Shown in pieces: positions 36,300 to 44,954 of a stretch of DNA of 64,000 nucleotides. The notes under the pieces are model-generated. The model made no database searches and was not told where the DNA came from. It worked only from the letters and a program-made list of their open reading frames with translations. The position numbers and the translations under genes are program-made. Source of the stretch: Dorea_A amylophila (GTDB lineage: Bacteria; Bacillota; Clostridia; Lachnospirales; Lachnospiraceae). How positions within the stretch are numbered: position 1 is the first letter of the stretch; every line of letters starts with the position of its first letter. The stretch lies in NCBI RefSeq assembly GCF_025567265.1, contig NZ_JAOQJW010000006.1, forward strand, positions 1 to 64,000, written 5' to 3'.

Positions 36300-38360
36300 A
36301 TGAAAAAGGACAGCGAACTATATAAAAAAATAAGAGTACATTGCTATATTGTTGGATTGATTGCTTTTCTGACAGCATTGATTGTTGGCGTTTTTCTGCT
36401 TCATAATTTGGAAAAGGATGAAAAGACAACCGGAAAATATATGGCGCAGATTACTGAGAAAAGAGTCAGGGCAAGACTGGATCAGTATAGCATGCTCTCT
36501 GCTCTTTTGGGAAATTATATCAGTGCAGGAGAGAATCTGGATGAGAATACATTTTCTGAACTGGCAGAAAAGATTCCTAATGAAGATGGAGTGATAAAGG
36601 CATTTGAACTGGCACCTGAAGGGATTGTTACAGACATTTATCCGAAACAGGGAAATGAGGGGGCTTTTGGACTGGATATGCTGCAGGAACATGAACGGAA
36701 AAAGGATGCAATTCTGGCAAGGGATAGCGGGAAATATACGCTTGGAGGACCATACCAGTTAAAGCAGGGAGGGACAGGAGCATTGCTTTTTAATCCGGTT
36801 TATCAGGACAATAATTCAGAACAGGAGGAGTTCTGGGGCTTTGTGATTCTGGTGATTGACTGGGATCGTTTCATTGGAGAGATAAATCTTGATTATTTAA
36901 GCGATGCAGATTTCTGTTACAGAATTTGGACATATGACAGAGGCAGCAGCGACAAGATTATTTTAGCAGAGAGCCAGGATAATATGTCGGATAATATTCT
37001 GACAGTAGAATGTGCAGTTCCCAATAACACATGGTATTTTGATATTATACCCTCAGAGGGATGGAGTCCACGTTCTTACTGGATTATGTGTATTGTCATT
37101 TCTTATGTATTCTCATTATTGATTGCTACAGTATTTTATTTAATATCCAGTAAAAAACACAGGGAAAGACAATATGAAGCAGAACTGGAAAAAGCTGCTG
37201 AGCAGGCGAAAAATGCCAATGAGGCAAAAACAAGATTTTTATTTAACATGAGTCATGATATCCGGACTCCGATGAATGCAATTGTAGGTTTTTCCGGTTT
37301 GTTGGAGAAGAATCTGCAAAATGAAAGAAAGGCAAAAGAATATCTGGAAAAGATACAGTCTTCCAGTAATCTTTTGCTGAGAATCATCAATCAGGTTCTG
37401 GAGATGGCCCGGATTGAAAGTGGTACTGCGGTATTGCAGTTAAAAGCTGAAGATATGGATGCATTATTTCACAGAGTAAATACAGTGTTTGAAGAGGATG
37501 TCAGAAAGAAGAACCTGCAGTATCATGCTGTTTTAGATGTAAGACATCATTATGTTGTCTGTGATCAGACAAAGTTACAGGAGATCATGCTGAATATTAT
37601 CAGCAATGCTATAAAGTATACCCCGGAGGGACATTCAATCTATGTAGAAGTACATGAGGCGGTATCAGAGAATCCTTCAAAGATACGCTATATTTTTTCA
37701 TGTGAAGATACGGGCATTGGTATGAGTGAAGAATATCTTCCACATATCTATGAAGAATTTTCCAGAGAACATAGTACAACAGAAAACAAAGTGCCGGGAA
37801 CCGGGTTGGGACTTCCTATTATCAAATCTATGATAGAGCTGATGGGTGGAAGTATTCAGGTAGAAAGCAGACAGGGTATTGGAACAAAATTTACGATAGA
37901 TCTTTCTTTTGACATAGCATTGAAAGAAGAGGTATATGGAAGTGAGGATACCATAGAGTCATCTGCAATTCATACAATAAAAGGGAAAAGAATTCTCCTT
38001 GTAGAAGATAATGAGCTGAATGCGGAAATAGCAAAGACAGTTCTCGAAGATGTCGGAGCGTTAATTACCAGAGCGGAGAATGGACAGCAGGCACTGGAAC
38101 TATTTAAAGAGAAACCGGCAGGAACATTTGATGTAATTTTGATGGATCTGATGATGCCTGTTATGGATGGATATACAGCTACGAGAAAAATCAGGGAATT
38201 AGAACGTTCAGATGCAAAAACAGTACCGATTATAGCTATGACAGCAAATGCATTCCAGGAAGATGCTGAAAAGTGCATTGCCGTGGGTATGAACGCTCAT
38301 TTGGCGAAACCTTTGGATATTGAAAAGATGAAAAAGACTATTAAAAGTATTTGTTCCTAA
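36300..38360 (+). CDS. Membrane hybrid sensor histidine kinase with CHASE-like sensor
   Basis: Hybrid kinase of 686 aa. Helices at about 16-38 and 260-284 enclose an extracytoplasmic domain with CHASE-like features (NEDGVIKAFELAPEGIVTDIYP, GGPYQLKQGGTGALLFNPVY). Then comes a short coiled coil, HisKA with His319 in MSHDIRTPMNAI, HATPase (NAIKYTPEG, DTGIGM, GTGLGLPI) and a receiver domain with Asp616 in LMDLMMPVMDGY. It is co-directional with its neighbours. CHASE domains bind small organic ligands in other systems; the ligand here is unknown. Confidence 0.92.
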   Translation: MKKDSELYKKIRVHCYIVGLIAFLTALIVGVFLLHNLEKDEKTTGKYMAQITEKRVRARLDQYSMLSALLGNYISAGENLDENTFSELAEKIPNEDGVIKAFELAPEGIVTDIYPKQGNEGAFGLDMLQEHERKKDAILARDSGKYTLGGPYQLKQGGTGALLFNPVYQDNNSEQEEFWGFVILVIDWDRFIGEINLDYLSDADFCYRIWTYDRGSSDKIILAESQDNMSDNILTVECAVPNNTWYFDIIPSEGWSPRSYWIMCIVISYVFSLLIATVFYLISSKKHRERQYEAELEKAAEQAKNANEAKTRFLFNMSHDIRTPMNAIVGFSGLLEKNLQNERKAKEYLEKIQSSSNLLLRIINQVLEMARIESGTAVLQLKAEDMDALFHRVNTVFEEDVRKKNLQYHAVLDVRHHYVVCDQTKLQEIMLNIISNAIKYTPEGHSIYVEVHEAVSENPSKIRYIFSCEDTGIGMSEEYLPHIYEEFSREHSTTENKVPGTGLGLPIIKSMIELMGGSIQVESRQGIGTKFTIDLSFDIALKEEVYGSEDTIESSAIHTIKGKRILLVEDNELNAEIAKTVLEDVGALITRAENGQQALELFKEKPAGTFDVILMDLMMPVMDGYTATRKIRELERSDAKTVPIIAMTANAFQEDAEKCIAVGMNAHLAKPLDIEKMKKTIKSICS

Positions 38361-38383
38361 TATAGGCGGAAATTAAGGAAATA

Positions 38384-38581
38384 TTGAAATCCTTGTACAG
38401 AGAAAAAGATAGATTAAATAGTTATGAAAATCAAATACCAATCGACTATGCATGCGGATGGGCATTATCCTCCGATGATATGTCGTGTACAATGCAGATG
38501 TTATTGGATGATGCAGATACTTATATGTATAAAAATAAACAGTTATGCAAGAAATATAAAGGAAACAGAAAATATGAATAA
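38384..38581 (+). pseudogene. C-terminal remnant of a GGDEF (diguanylate cyclase) domain
   Basis: About 65 codons ending at 38581. The segment PIDYACGWALSSDD followed by MQMLLDDADTYMYKNKQ matches the last third of GGDEF domains (strand, then the LLxxAD..MY..K helix). The catalytic GGDEF half is absent, there is no ribosome binding site, and the only start is a TTG. Its end overlaps the start of the HD-GYP gene by 8 bp. It probably reports a lost GGDEF protein or GGDEF-containing fusion. Confidence 0.65.
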
Positions 38582-40073
38582 AAGACAAAAAATACTGATT
38601 GTCGATGATGCAAAGTTCAACAGGGATATATTGAAAGAATTTCTTGGAGAAACCTATGATTATCTGGAAGCTGAAAATGGAAATCAGGCAGTCCAGATTA
38701 TGGAAGAGAATCCGGGAATCGATCTGATGCTTTTAGACATCAACATGCCACAGATGGATGGATTTGAAGTCCTGAAATGGATGAAACTAAGCCAATGCAT
38801 TGAAGAAACCCCTGTAATTATGATATCTTCGGAAGAATCTGTTGAGACTATGCGTAAAGCATATGAGATGGGAATCACAGATTATATTACACGGCCATTT
38901 GACTCTGTTATCGTAAAAAAGAGAGTTCAAAATACTTTGGGGCTATATGCAAATCAAAAGCGCCTGATCAATGTGGTCGTTGATCAGGTTTATGAAAAAG
39001 AAGAAAATAATAATATTATGATCAGGATTCTGAGCAATGTATTAGGATCACGCAACAGTGAGAGCAGCGAACATATTTTACATATCCGTACTGCGACGGA
39101 AATGATGCTGAGGCAACTGGTAAAAACAACGGATGCATATCATCTGACGGAGACTGATATTGCTATAATTACAACTGCATCTTCGCTTCATGATATTGGT
39201 AAAATACGCATTCCGGAAGAAATACTGAATAAACCCGGAAGACTGACCGATGAAGAATTTAAAATTATGAAAACCCATAGTGAGATTGGAGCATCCATGA
39301 TCCGGGACATGCATTTTTTGCAAAATCATCCACTGGTGCATACCGCATGGGAAATCTGCAGATGGCATCATGAAAGATGGGATGGAAATGGGTATCCGGA
39401 TGGCCTGAAAGGAGAAGAAATACCAATCTCTGCACAGGTGGTGTCTATTGTGGATGTTTATGATGCTCTTACCAGTGAAAGATGTTATAAGAAAGCATTT
39501 GATCATGATACGGCAATCAAGATGATCCTGGACGGGCAATGCGGACAGTTTAATCCGATCCTTCTCAAATGTTTGGAAGAATTGAGCCTTCAGTTTTCAA
39601 AAATGCTCAGCAAAGAGATGGATAGTAATAAATATTATTATGAGGCGCAGAGACTTTCGAATGAAATACTCAGTGAAAAATCTTTGCCGAACAAAAATTA
39701 TTCGCAGAATGTCGTTAAAATTATGCAGGAAAAGATAGATTTTTTCAGATCGCACAGTGGCAAAAATTCTATCGAGTATAATGCAATTTCAGGGCAGCTA
39801 ATCATAATAAACGAGGAGCAGCAGATACTTTGTCAGAGAGATGATCCTAAATTTGATATATTCAATGTGTTCGAAGTGAGCATGGAAGACATTCAACACA
39901 TTAGATTTTTGTTAAATCAGACATCTGTACAAAATAATGAAATTACATTGCAGATAAAAGCGAAGGTGAAGAACGACAGTCAGATGTATCATCTGAAACT
40001 GCATACGTTATGGTCGCCTTTAAAGAAAGATGGATATATAGGAATTGTTGGATATTTTGACACTGTAAAATAG
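38574..40073 (+). CDS. REC-HD-GYP response regulator (c-di-GMP phosphodiesterase)
   Basis: Cytoplasmic protein of 499 aa. The receiver domain covers residues 1-125 with Asp55 in LLDINMPQMDGF; a helical linker follows, then an HD-GYP domain (about 165-350) with His206-Asp207 in LHDIGKIRIP, His265-His266 in HHERWDGNGYP and DVYDAL. All metal-ligand and GYP residues are present, so it should hydrolyse c-di-GMP. Residues 360-499 are an extra region of unknown role. The start at 38574 (MNKRQKILIVDD) is chosen because the receiver begins there. The kinases upstream may phosphorylate it. Its place behind a c-di-GMP riboswitch suggests feedback control. Confidence 0.92.
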   Translation: MNKRQKILIVDDAKFNRDILKEFLGETYDYLEAENGNQAVQIMEENPGIDLMLLDINMPQMDGFEVLKWMKLSQCIEETPVIMISSEESVETMRKAYEMGITDYITRPFDSVIVKKRVQNTLGLYANQKRLINVVVDQVYEKEENNNIMIRILSNVLGSRNSESSEHILHIRTATEMMLRQLVKTTDAYHLTETDIAIITTASSLHDIGKIRIPEEILNKPGRLTDEEFKIMKTHSEIGASMIRDMHFLQNHPLVHTAWEICRWHHERWDGNGYPDGLKGEEIPISAQVVSIVDVYDALTSERCYKKAFDHDTAIKMILDGQCGQFNPILLKCLEELSLQFSKMLSKEMDSNKYYYEAQRLSNEILSEKSLPNKNYSQNVVKIMQEKIDFFRSHSGKNSIEYNAISGQLIIINEEQQILCQRDDPKFDIFNVFEVSMEDIQHIRFLLNQTSVQNNEITLQIKAKVKNDSQMYHLKLHTLWSPLKKDGYIGIVGYFDTVK

Positions 40074-40103
40074 AAAAATGCAAAGAAATTTTCTCGAAAA
40101 ATA

Positions 40104-40134
40104 TTGACCTTCAAGTTACTTGATCGTTTACATT
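40104..40134 (+). promoter_or_regulatory. MerR-type promoter/operator (second site of the putative regulon)
   Basis: TTGACC (40104-40109), a 19-bp spacer and TACATT (40129-40134). The spacer holds the palindrome TCAAGTTACTTGA (40111-40123). The first eleven bases (TTGACCTTCAA) are identical to the MerR-operon promoter at 53950. A long 19-bp spacer with a palindrome is the hallmark of MerR-activated promoters. Confidence 0.6.
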
Positions 40135-40214
40135 ATAAGCAAGAAAAAGAAGTTTCTCGCAATGAAAGCGAGGCAAGTGTAAAGATTAAGTAGAAGAAAG
40201 GCGGGCGTAAGAGT

Positions 40215-40832
40215 ATGAAAGAGAAAATGAGAAAAGTAAGATATCCAATGTTGATTGTGTGGGGGATATTTATGGGAGCTGCAGGAACAGCAGGAGTAAA
40301 ATCATCGTGGCATGTAATACCTGGCTGGTTGATAGGTGTTATTGTCATATTGGGAATCATGGTGATGTTAACCTGGATGATTTCAGGGAAAAATGATAAG
40401 TCAATAAAAACACCTGAGAAGGAAACGGAAAAATTAACATCAAAGTACAATTCAGAAATTTCCGTTATTTCAAAAGCAGTAGAAGAGCCTGTGGAGTTGG
40501 AATTTTGGGGAAAACGAAATGGTATTGATCAATTTAGAGTAAAAAGTATCGCTGGACGGAATATTGTGAGTGATCATGTTCTGTTGATTAGTTTTGATGG
40601 TTCAGAAGCCAGGGATGTGGCATTAGATGCAGTTGTAACAGGGAAAGAACATTCGGAGTATTTTGGAAAGATTGAAATGCTTTATTGTAAGAGACAACAG
40701 GGACATTATGGGACGGAGAAACTTAAAACGGAAAAAATTGATAAAGTGATACTGAGTAAGGAACAATGGGAAAACGAAACAGGAAAAATAAAATTATTGG
40801 AATTGTGGAATTGTATTCCATTTGAAAAATAG
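40215..40832 (+). CDS. Membrane-anchored protein of unknown function with a module shared with 54037-54405
   Basis: 205 aa. Two hydrophobic segments (about residues 10-30 and 35-58) are followed by a charged linker and a soluble domain of about 110 residues. This domain resembles the whole protein encoded at 54037: compare LLISFDGSE/LLLRYSATH, IEMLYCKRQQGHYG/HIIYCKEQKGLFG, LKTEK/YKTIK and QWENETGK/DWKNGKK. I do not know the family. The promoter upstream has the same MerR-type sequence as the operon of the other copy. It is alone on its strand; the convergent gene follows. Confidence 0.8.
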   Translation: MKEKMRKVRYPMLIVWGIFMGAAGTAGVKSSWHVIPGWLIGVIVILGIMVMLTWMISGKNDKSIKTPEKETEKLTSKYNSEISVISKAVEEPVELEFWGKRNGIDQFRVKSIAGRNIVSDHVLLISFDGSEARDVALDAVVTGKEHSEYFGKIEMLYCKRQQGHYGTEKLKTEKIDKVILSKEQWENETGKIKLLELWNCIPFEK

Positions 40833-40930
40833 TATGAAATGCGGGAATATAGAAGGAAGTTATGAATAGCTGGCTTCTTACTATGTAAAGAAGTAAAGAA
40901 GCACTGGTTTTGATTGCCATGCATTTGAAA

Positions 40931-40951
40931 GAAGCTGCCACTGGCAGCTTC
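40931..40951. terminator. Hairpin between convergent genes
   Basis: GAAGCTGCC (40931-40939) pairs perfectly with GGCAGCTTC (40943-40951) across a 3-nt loop. T-rich sequence follows on the plus side (TTGCGTTTTT) and TTTC on the minus side, so it may serve both genes. Confidence 0.65.
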
Positions 40952-40961
40952 TCTTGCGTTT

Positions 40962-42071
40962 TTACAGAAAATCCTGACAAGATACCAGAAGATCAATCTT
41001 CTTCCACTGTGTCTCTTCATCAATACAGTTGCCCTCTTCAACGGAAGCAAAGCCACATTGCGGAGAAAGTGCGATCTGCTCTCCGACTACGGAGCGGGCT
41101 TCGGCATAACGTTTTTTAAGAAAATCATGATCTTCCAGAATCGGGTTCTTGGTAGAGATTAATCCTGCGACAAAGATAGCATCCTTATCTTTCAGGACAG
41201 ACCATGGAGCAAAGGAACCGGAACGGGCATCGTCGTATTCTACGAAGAATGCGTCATACGGAATTTCAGCGATTACCGGGGCAACGGAATCGTAAAATCC
41301 ATGGAACAGAGGATTTCCCTTGAAGTTTCCTTTACAGAAATGTGTTGCAATAAAGAAATCTTCCGGTTTGTGTTCCAGAGCTTTTGTTGATACAAGCTGG
41401 AACCAGTTCAGAATCTGTCCTTTTGTATATCCAAGAGCAGTTATCTTTTTCTGGAAGTTCTCATCGATGAGATAAGTCCATGATGTATCATCAATCTGAA
41501 GATAACGGCAGCCATGGTCGTAGAAATCTAAAATTGCATCCTGATAGGCTTTTGCAATATCATCGATCAGTGCATGGATGTCTGTTCCGTAATAAGGTGT
41601 CTCTTTATTACCAAGCTGAAGGAAGTGATCAATCAGAATCATATTCGGACCGGAAATACATTTTTTAGCCGTAATACCGTCATATTTTTGTGCCAGAGAA
41701 TGAAGATAGTCCCACGCACAAAGCTCAGGATGTGCCTTGTTCTTATCATAGAAGAACTTACCGGTAACGGTTCCAAGCTCAATTTCATTACTGGTTCCAT
41801 TGATTTCTTTTGTGAAATGAATGGTATCGAATCCATCAAATTCTTTGAGCCAGTCCAAATGCCACCACCTGCGGCGGAATTCTCCGTCTGTTACATATTT
41901 CAAACCGTGTGCCACTTCCTTTTCTACCAGTGATGCGATTGCAAGATCTTCGGCTTGTGTTAATTTTTCTTTTGTAATCTTACCGTCTTTATAAGCTTTA
42001 CGTGCTTCTTTAATTTCTGCAGGTCGTAAAAAAGAACCTACGATGTCATAAGTTAATGTGTCTTTTATCAT
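40962..42071 (-). CDS. MetE C-terminal-like methyltransferase, YxjG/YxjH type
   Basis: Protein of 369 aa from the cobalamin-independent methionine synthase family (Meth_synt_2 domain only). The N-terminus YDIVGSFLRPAEIKEAR and YVTDGEFRRRWWHLDWL are characteristic of the YxjG/YxjH subgroup. Zinc ligands are visible as His and Cys in ATHFCKGN and a Cys in SPQCGFAS. It probably transfers a methyl group to a thiol such as homocysteine; the methyl donor in this subgroup is less certain than for full-length MetE. GGAGG precedes the ATG. I see no SAM riboswitch in the short upstream region. Confidence 0.9.
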   Translation of the reverse strand: MIKDTLTYDIVGSFLRPAEIKEARKAYKDGKITKEKLTQAEDLAIASLVEKEVAHGLKYVTDGEFRRRWWHLDWLKEFDGFDTIHFTKEINGTSNEIELGTVTGKFFYDKNKAHPELCAWDYLHSLAQKYDGITAKKCISGPNMILIDHFLQLGNKETPYYGTDIHALIDDIAKAYQDAILDFYDHGCRYLQIDDTSWTYLIDENFQKKITALGYTKGQILNWFQLVSTKALEHKPEDFFIATHFCKGNFKGNPLFHGFYDSVAPVIAEIPYDAFFVEYDDARSGSFAPWSVLKDKDAIFVAGLISTKNPILEDHDFLKKRYAEARSVVGEQIALSPQCGFASVEEGNCIDEETQWKKIDLLVSCQDFL

Positions 42072-42324
42072 ATGAAAACCTCCGATTTTTTGATTATTTG
42101 TCTTTGCTTAGTTGATGATTTTATTATGCCAGATGTAATAGTTTTTTGCATAATACTTAAAATTGTGGGTTGGGTATAGTTTTAAACTATATCATATGAA
42201 AAAGAAGATCAAAATTGCTGTTTGTGGATATTTAAAAATTTTTTATTATCTTAAAGAGTGTATAATATAAATATGACATGTGTTACATTAGAATTGAAAC
42301 CACAGGAGAAAAGGAAAATCGAAT

Positions 42325-42891
42325 ATGAACAGCAGAAAAAAAGTCTTATGGAAGATATTCATTTCAACATTATATTTAAGTGCATTTACATTCGGCGGCG
42401 GCTATGTGATCGTGAGCCTGATGAAGAAGAAATTTGTAGATGAGCTTCACTGGATCGAAGAAAAGGAAATGCTGGATCTGGTTGCGATTGCACAGTCTTC
42501 ACCCGGGGCAATCGCGATAAATGGAGCAATTGTTGTAGGATATAAGCTTGCAGGAATTGTTGGTGTACTGGTATCGATCATTGGAACAGTCATTCCGCCA
42601 TTTGTCATTATAGCGTTACTTTCTGTCTGTTATAATGCGTTTCGCACTAATGAACTGGTAAGTCAGATGTTGGAAGGCATGCAGGCGGGAGTCGGAGCGG
42701 TGATCGCGTCAGTAACCTATGAGATGGGCGTGGGCATAGTGAAAGAAAAGGACGGAATCTCGCTGCTGATCATGGCAGGTGCATTTGCGGCATCCTGTGT
42801 ATTTGAAGTAAATGTTGTGTATATTGTGATCATATGTGGATTGCTGGGTGTCTTACGCACATGTATGAGCAGGAAAGGAGCAGGCAAATGA
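42325..42891 (+). CDS. CHR-family transporter, first half-size subunit
   Basis: Membrane protein of 188 aa with about six helices. CHR motifs are visible: FGGGYVIVSLMKKKF near the N-terminus and SSPGAIAINGAIVVGY. Full-length ChrA has two such halves fused; short-chain CHR transporters are encoded as pairs, as here. The next gene starts within its stop codon (ATGA). The substrate is annotated as chromate or sulfate in the family, but in gut Firmicutes it is unproven. TATAAT at 42261-42266 may be its promoter. Confidence 0.9.
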   Translation: MNSRKKVLWKIFISTLYLSAFTFGGGYVIVSLMKKKFVDELHWIEEKEMLDLVAIAQSSPGAIAINGAIVVGYKLAGIVGVLVSIIGTVIPPFVIIALLSVCYNAFRTNELVSQMLEGMQAGVGAVIASVTYEMGVGIVKEKDGISLLIMAGAFAASCVFEVNVVYIVIICGLLGVLRTCMSRKGAGK

Positions 42892-43445
42892 TATATCTGC
42901 AGCTTTTCTTAAGCTTTTTACAGGTTGGAATGTTCAGTTTTGGCGGCGGTTATGCGGCGATGCCCCTGATACAGGGACAGGTTGTGACGGGACATCATTG
43001 GCTTAGTATGTCGGAATTTACGGATCTTATTACAATCTCCCAGATGACACCGGGACCGATCGCGGTGAATTCGGCAACCTTTGTCGGAATCAAGATTGCG
43101 GGGATACCGGGTGCCCTGGCAGCAACATTTGGATGCATTCTGCCCTCTTGTATTATCGTAACTGTTATTGCAAAACTATATTTAAAATATCGCAGTATGG
43201 AGGTATTGCAAGGTGTACTGGGATCTTTAAGACCTGCCGTTGTGGCGATGATCGCATCAGCAGGGATCACAATCCTGATCACGGCATTCTGGGGAAACAG
43301 GGATCTGATCGCACTTGCAGGGACGAAATGGAGTCTGGTAGTGATTTTTGTAGTTTGTATGATATTACTTCGGAAAGTGAAAATGAATCCAATATGGGTG
43401 ATGGTCCTGGCCGGAGTGATGAAAGTGGGAATATCACTCATTTGA
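42888..43445 (+). CDS. CHR-family transporter, second half-size subunit
   Basis: Partner subunit of 185 aa, overlapping the previous gene by 4 nt. Motifs FGGGYAAMPLIQGQVV and TPGPIAVNSATFVG mark the CHR domain. The start at 42888 (MIYLQLFLSF) follows AGGAGCAGGCAA; the frame is open further up inside the first gene. The two probably form a heterodimer with opposite membrane orientation. Confidence 0.9.
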   Translation: MIYLQLFLSFLQVGMFSFGGGYAAMPLIQGQVVTGHHWLSMSEFTDLITISQMTPGPIAVNSATFVGIKIAGIPGALAATFGCILPSCIIVTVIAKLYLKYRSMEVLQGVLGSLRPAVVAMIASAGITILITAFWGNRDLIALAGTKWSLVVIFVVCMILLRKVKMNPIWVMVLAGVMKVGISLI

Positions 43446-43515
43446 AATTGAATAAAGGGGAAATTACATAGGGAAAAAACAAAAAATGTGGAAAAAGTAG
43501 GAGAGGGACAAAAAA

Positions 43516-44892
43516 ATGGGGAAAAAAACAATTGAGAAAAATGCGATCACAGAAGGAGTTATCTGGAAACAACTGTTGATCTTCTTCTTCCCGATCATGC
43601 TTGGGACGTTGATCCAGCAGTTATATACAACTGTGGATACGATCATTGTAGGACGCTTTGTGGGAAAAGCGGCACTTGCCAGTGTCGGAGGACCGGCAGC
43701 CGTCTTATCAACAATTGTTGTTACATTCTTTAATGGGCTGGCGAACGGGGCAGCAGTTATTATCGCACAATATTATGGTGCAAAGGACAGGAGGAGCCTG
43801 CATGTGGGGGTACATACGGCATATCTGTTCTCTGTCGTGATCAGTCTGATCGTATCACTGACCGGTACAGTATTGACACCATGGCTGCTTAAAATCATGA
43901 ATACACCACAGGATATGATGGCGGATTCTATAACTTATCTCAGAATTTACTTTATGGGAATTCTGTTTACGCTGGTCTACAATATGGGATCGGCAATCAT
44001 GAGGGCGGTCGGAGATTCCAGAAGACCACTTCTCTATCTGTTGATCTGCTGTGTGATGAATATCATACTGGACATTGTCATGGTGGTAGGAATGAAGATG
44101 GGGATTGCGGGGGCAGCACTCGCGACGGTTATTTCACAATGTGTCAGTGCAGTTCTGGTTACCTGGTCGCTGACCAGGGCATATGATGCTATGAAATTAA
44201 AGTTCCGGGAACTCCGGATGGATGCCAGAGTATTGAGAAAAGAATTGAAAATCGGTGTTCCGGGGGCACTTCAGGCATGTGCTTACGGTGTGACAAATGT
44301 AGTGATTCAGGCATCCGTCAACAGTTTTGGTACAGATACCGCTGCAGGATGGGCAGCTTACGGAAAGCTTGATATGATCTTCTGGACAGTATCGAGCGCG
44401 CTTGGTGCGGCAGTGACCACATTCGCCGGACAGAACTACGGGGCAGGAAAGATGGACAGGGTATATAAAAGTATCCGGGTGAATGTAGTGATCTCTTATA
44501 TATTTACAGGAGCTATTATTATAGTCCTGTTTGCATTCTGCGAACCGTTATACCATATGTTCACGACAGATCCAAAGGTCATCGGGATAGGAGTATATAT
44601 GTTACGTTTCCTGATTCCGAGTTATCTGTTGAGTGTGCTGCTTGAGAATCTGTCTGGAGGACTGCGTGGTCTGGGAGATGTCCTCTGGCCGACCATATTT
44701 ACATTCGGAGGTCTGTTCTTTGTAAGGCTTCCGTGGATCATAATTCTTACGAAGATTCATCATAAGGTGGAGATTCTGCTGATCAGTTATCCGCTGGCAT
44801 GGGGGGCAACGTTACTTTGTCTGATCCCGTACTATTTCTGGCGGAAGAAAAGAAGAATGAGTACATATGGATCTCATCTTCAAAAATCATAG
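43516..44892 (+). CDS. MATE-family multidrug/metabolite efflux transporter
   Basis: Membrane protein of 458 aa with twelve helices in two MatE repeats (about 20-180 and 245-410). The N-terminal run IMLGTLIQQLYTTVDTIIVG and VGDSRRPLLYLLICCVMNIILD are family hallmarks. It exports cationic organic compounds in exchange for Na+ or H+ in characterised members; the substrate here is unknown. It lies 70 bp behind the CHR pair on the same strand. Confidence 0.93.
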   Translation: MGKKTIEKNAITEGVIWKQLLIFFFPIMLGTLIQQLYTTVDTIIVGRFVGKAALASVGGPAAVLSTIVVTFFNGLANGAAVIIAQYYGAKDRRSLHVGVHTAYLFSVVISLIVSLTGTVLTPWLLKIMNTPQDMMADSITYLRIYFMGILFTLVYNMGSAIMRAVGDSRRPLLYLLICCVMNIILDIVMVVGMKMGIAGAALATVISQCVSAVLVTWSLTRAYDAMKLKFRELRMDARVLRKELKIGVPGALQACAYGVTNVVIQASVNSFGTDTAAGWAAYGKLDMIFWTVSSALGAAVTTFAGQNYGAGKMDRVYKSIRVNVVISYIFTGAIIIVLFAFCEPLYHMFTTDPKVIGIGVYMLRFLIPSYLLSVLLENLSGGLRGLGDVLWPTIFTFGGLFFVRLPWIIILTKIHHKVEILLISYPLAWGATLLCLIPYYFWRKKRRMSTYGSHLQKS

Positions 44893-44954
44893 ATTATATG
44901 TTAAAATATAGACAGTATGTTTGGAGAAAAGAGTAGCAGGAAAGGACAGAAAGA

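Noticed and set aside
42072..42257. SAM riboswitch before the MetE-like gene
   Set aside because: The upstream region on the minus strand is short and AT-rich and lacks the S-box core motifs.
42258..42443. 61-codon frame overlapping the start of the first CHR subunit
   Set aside because: Overlaps the well-supported CHR gene in another frame and shows no family signal.
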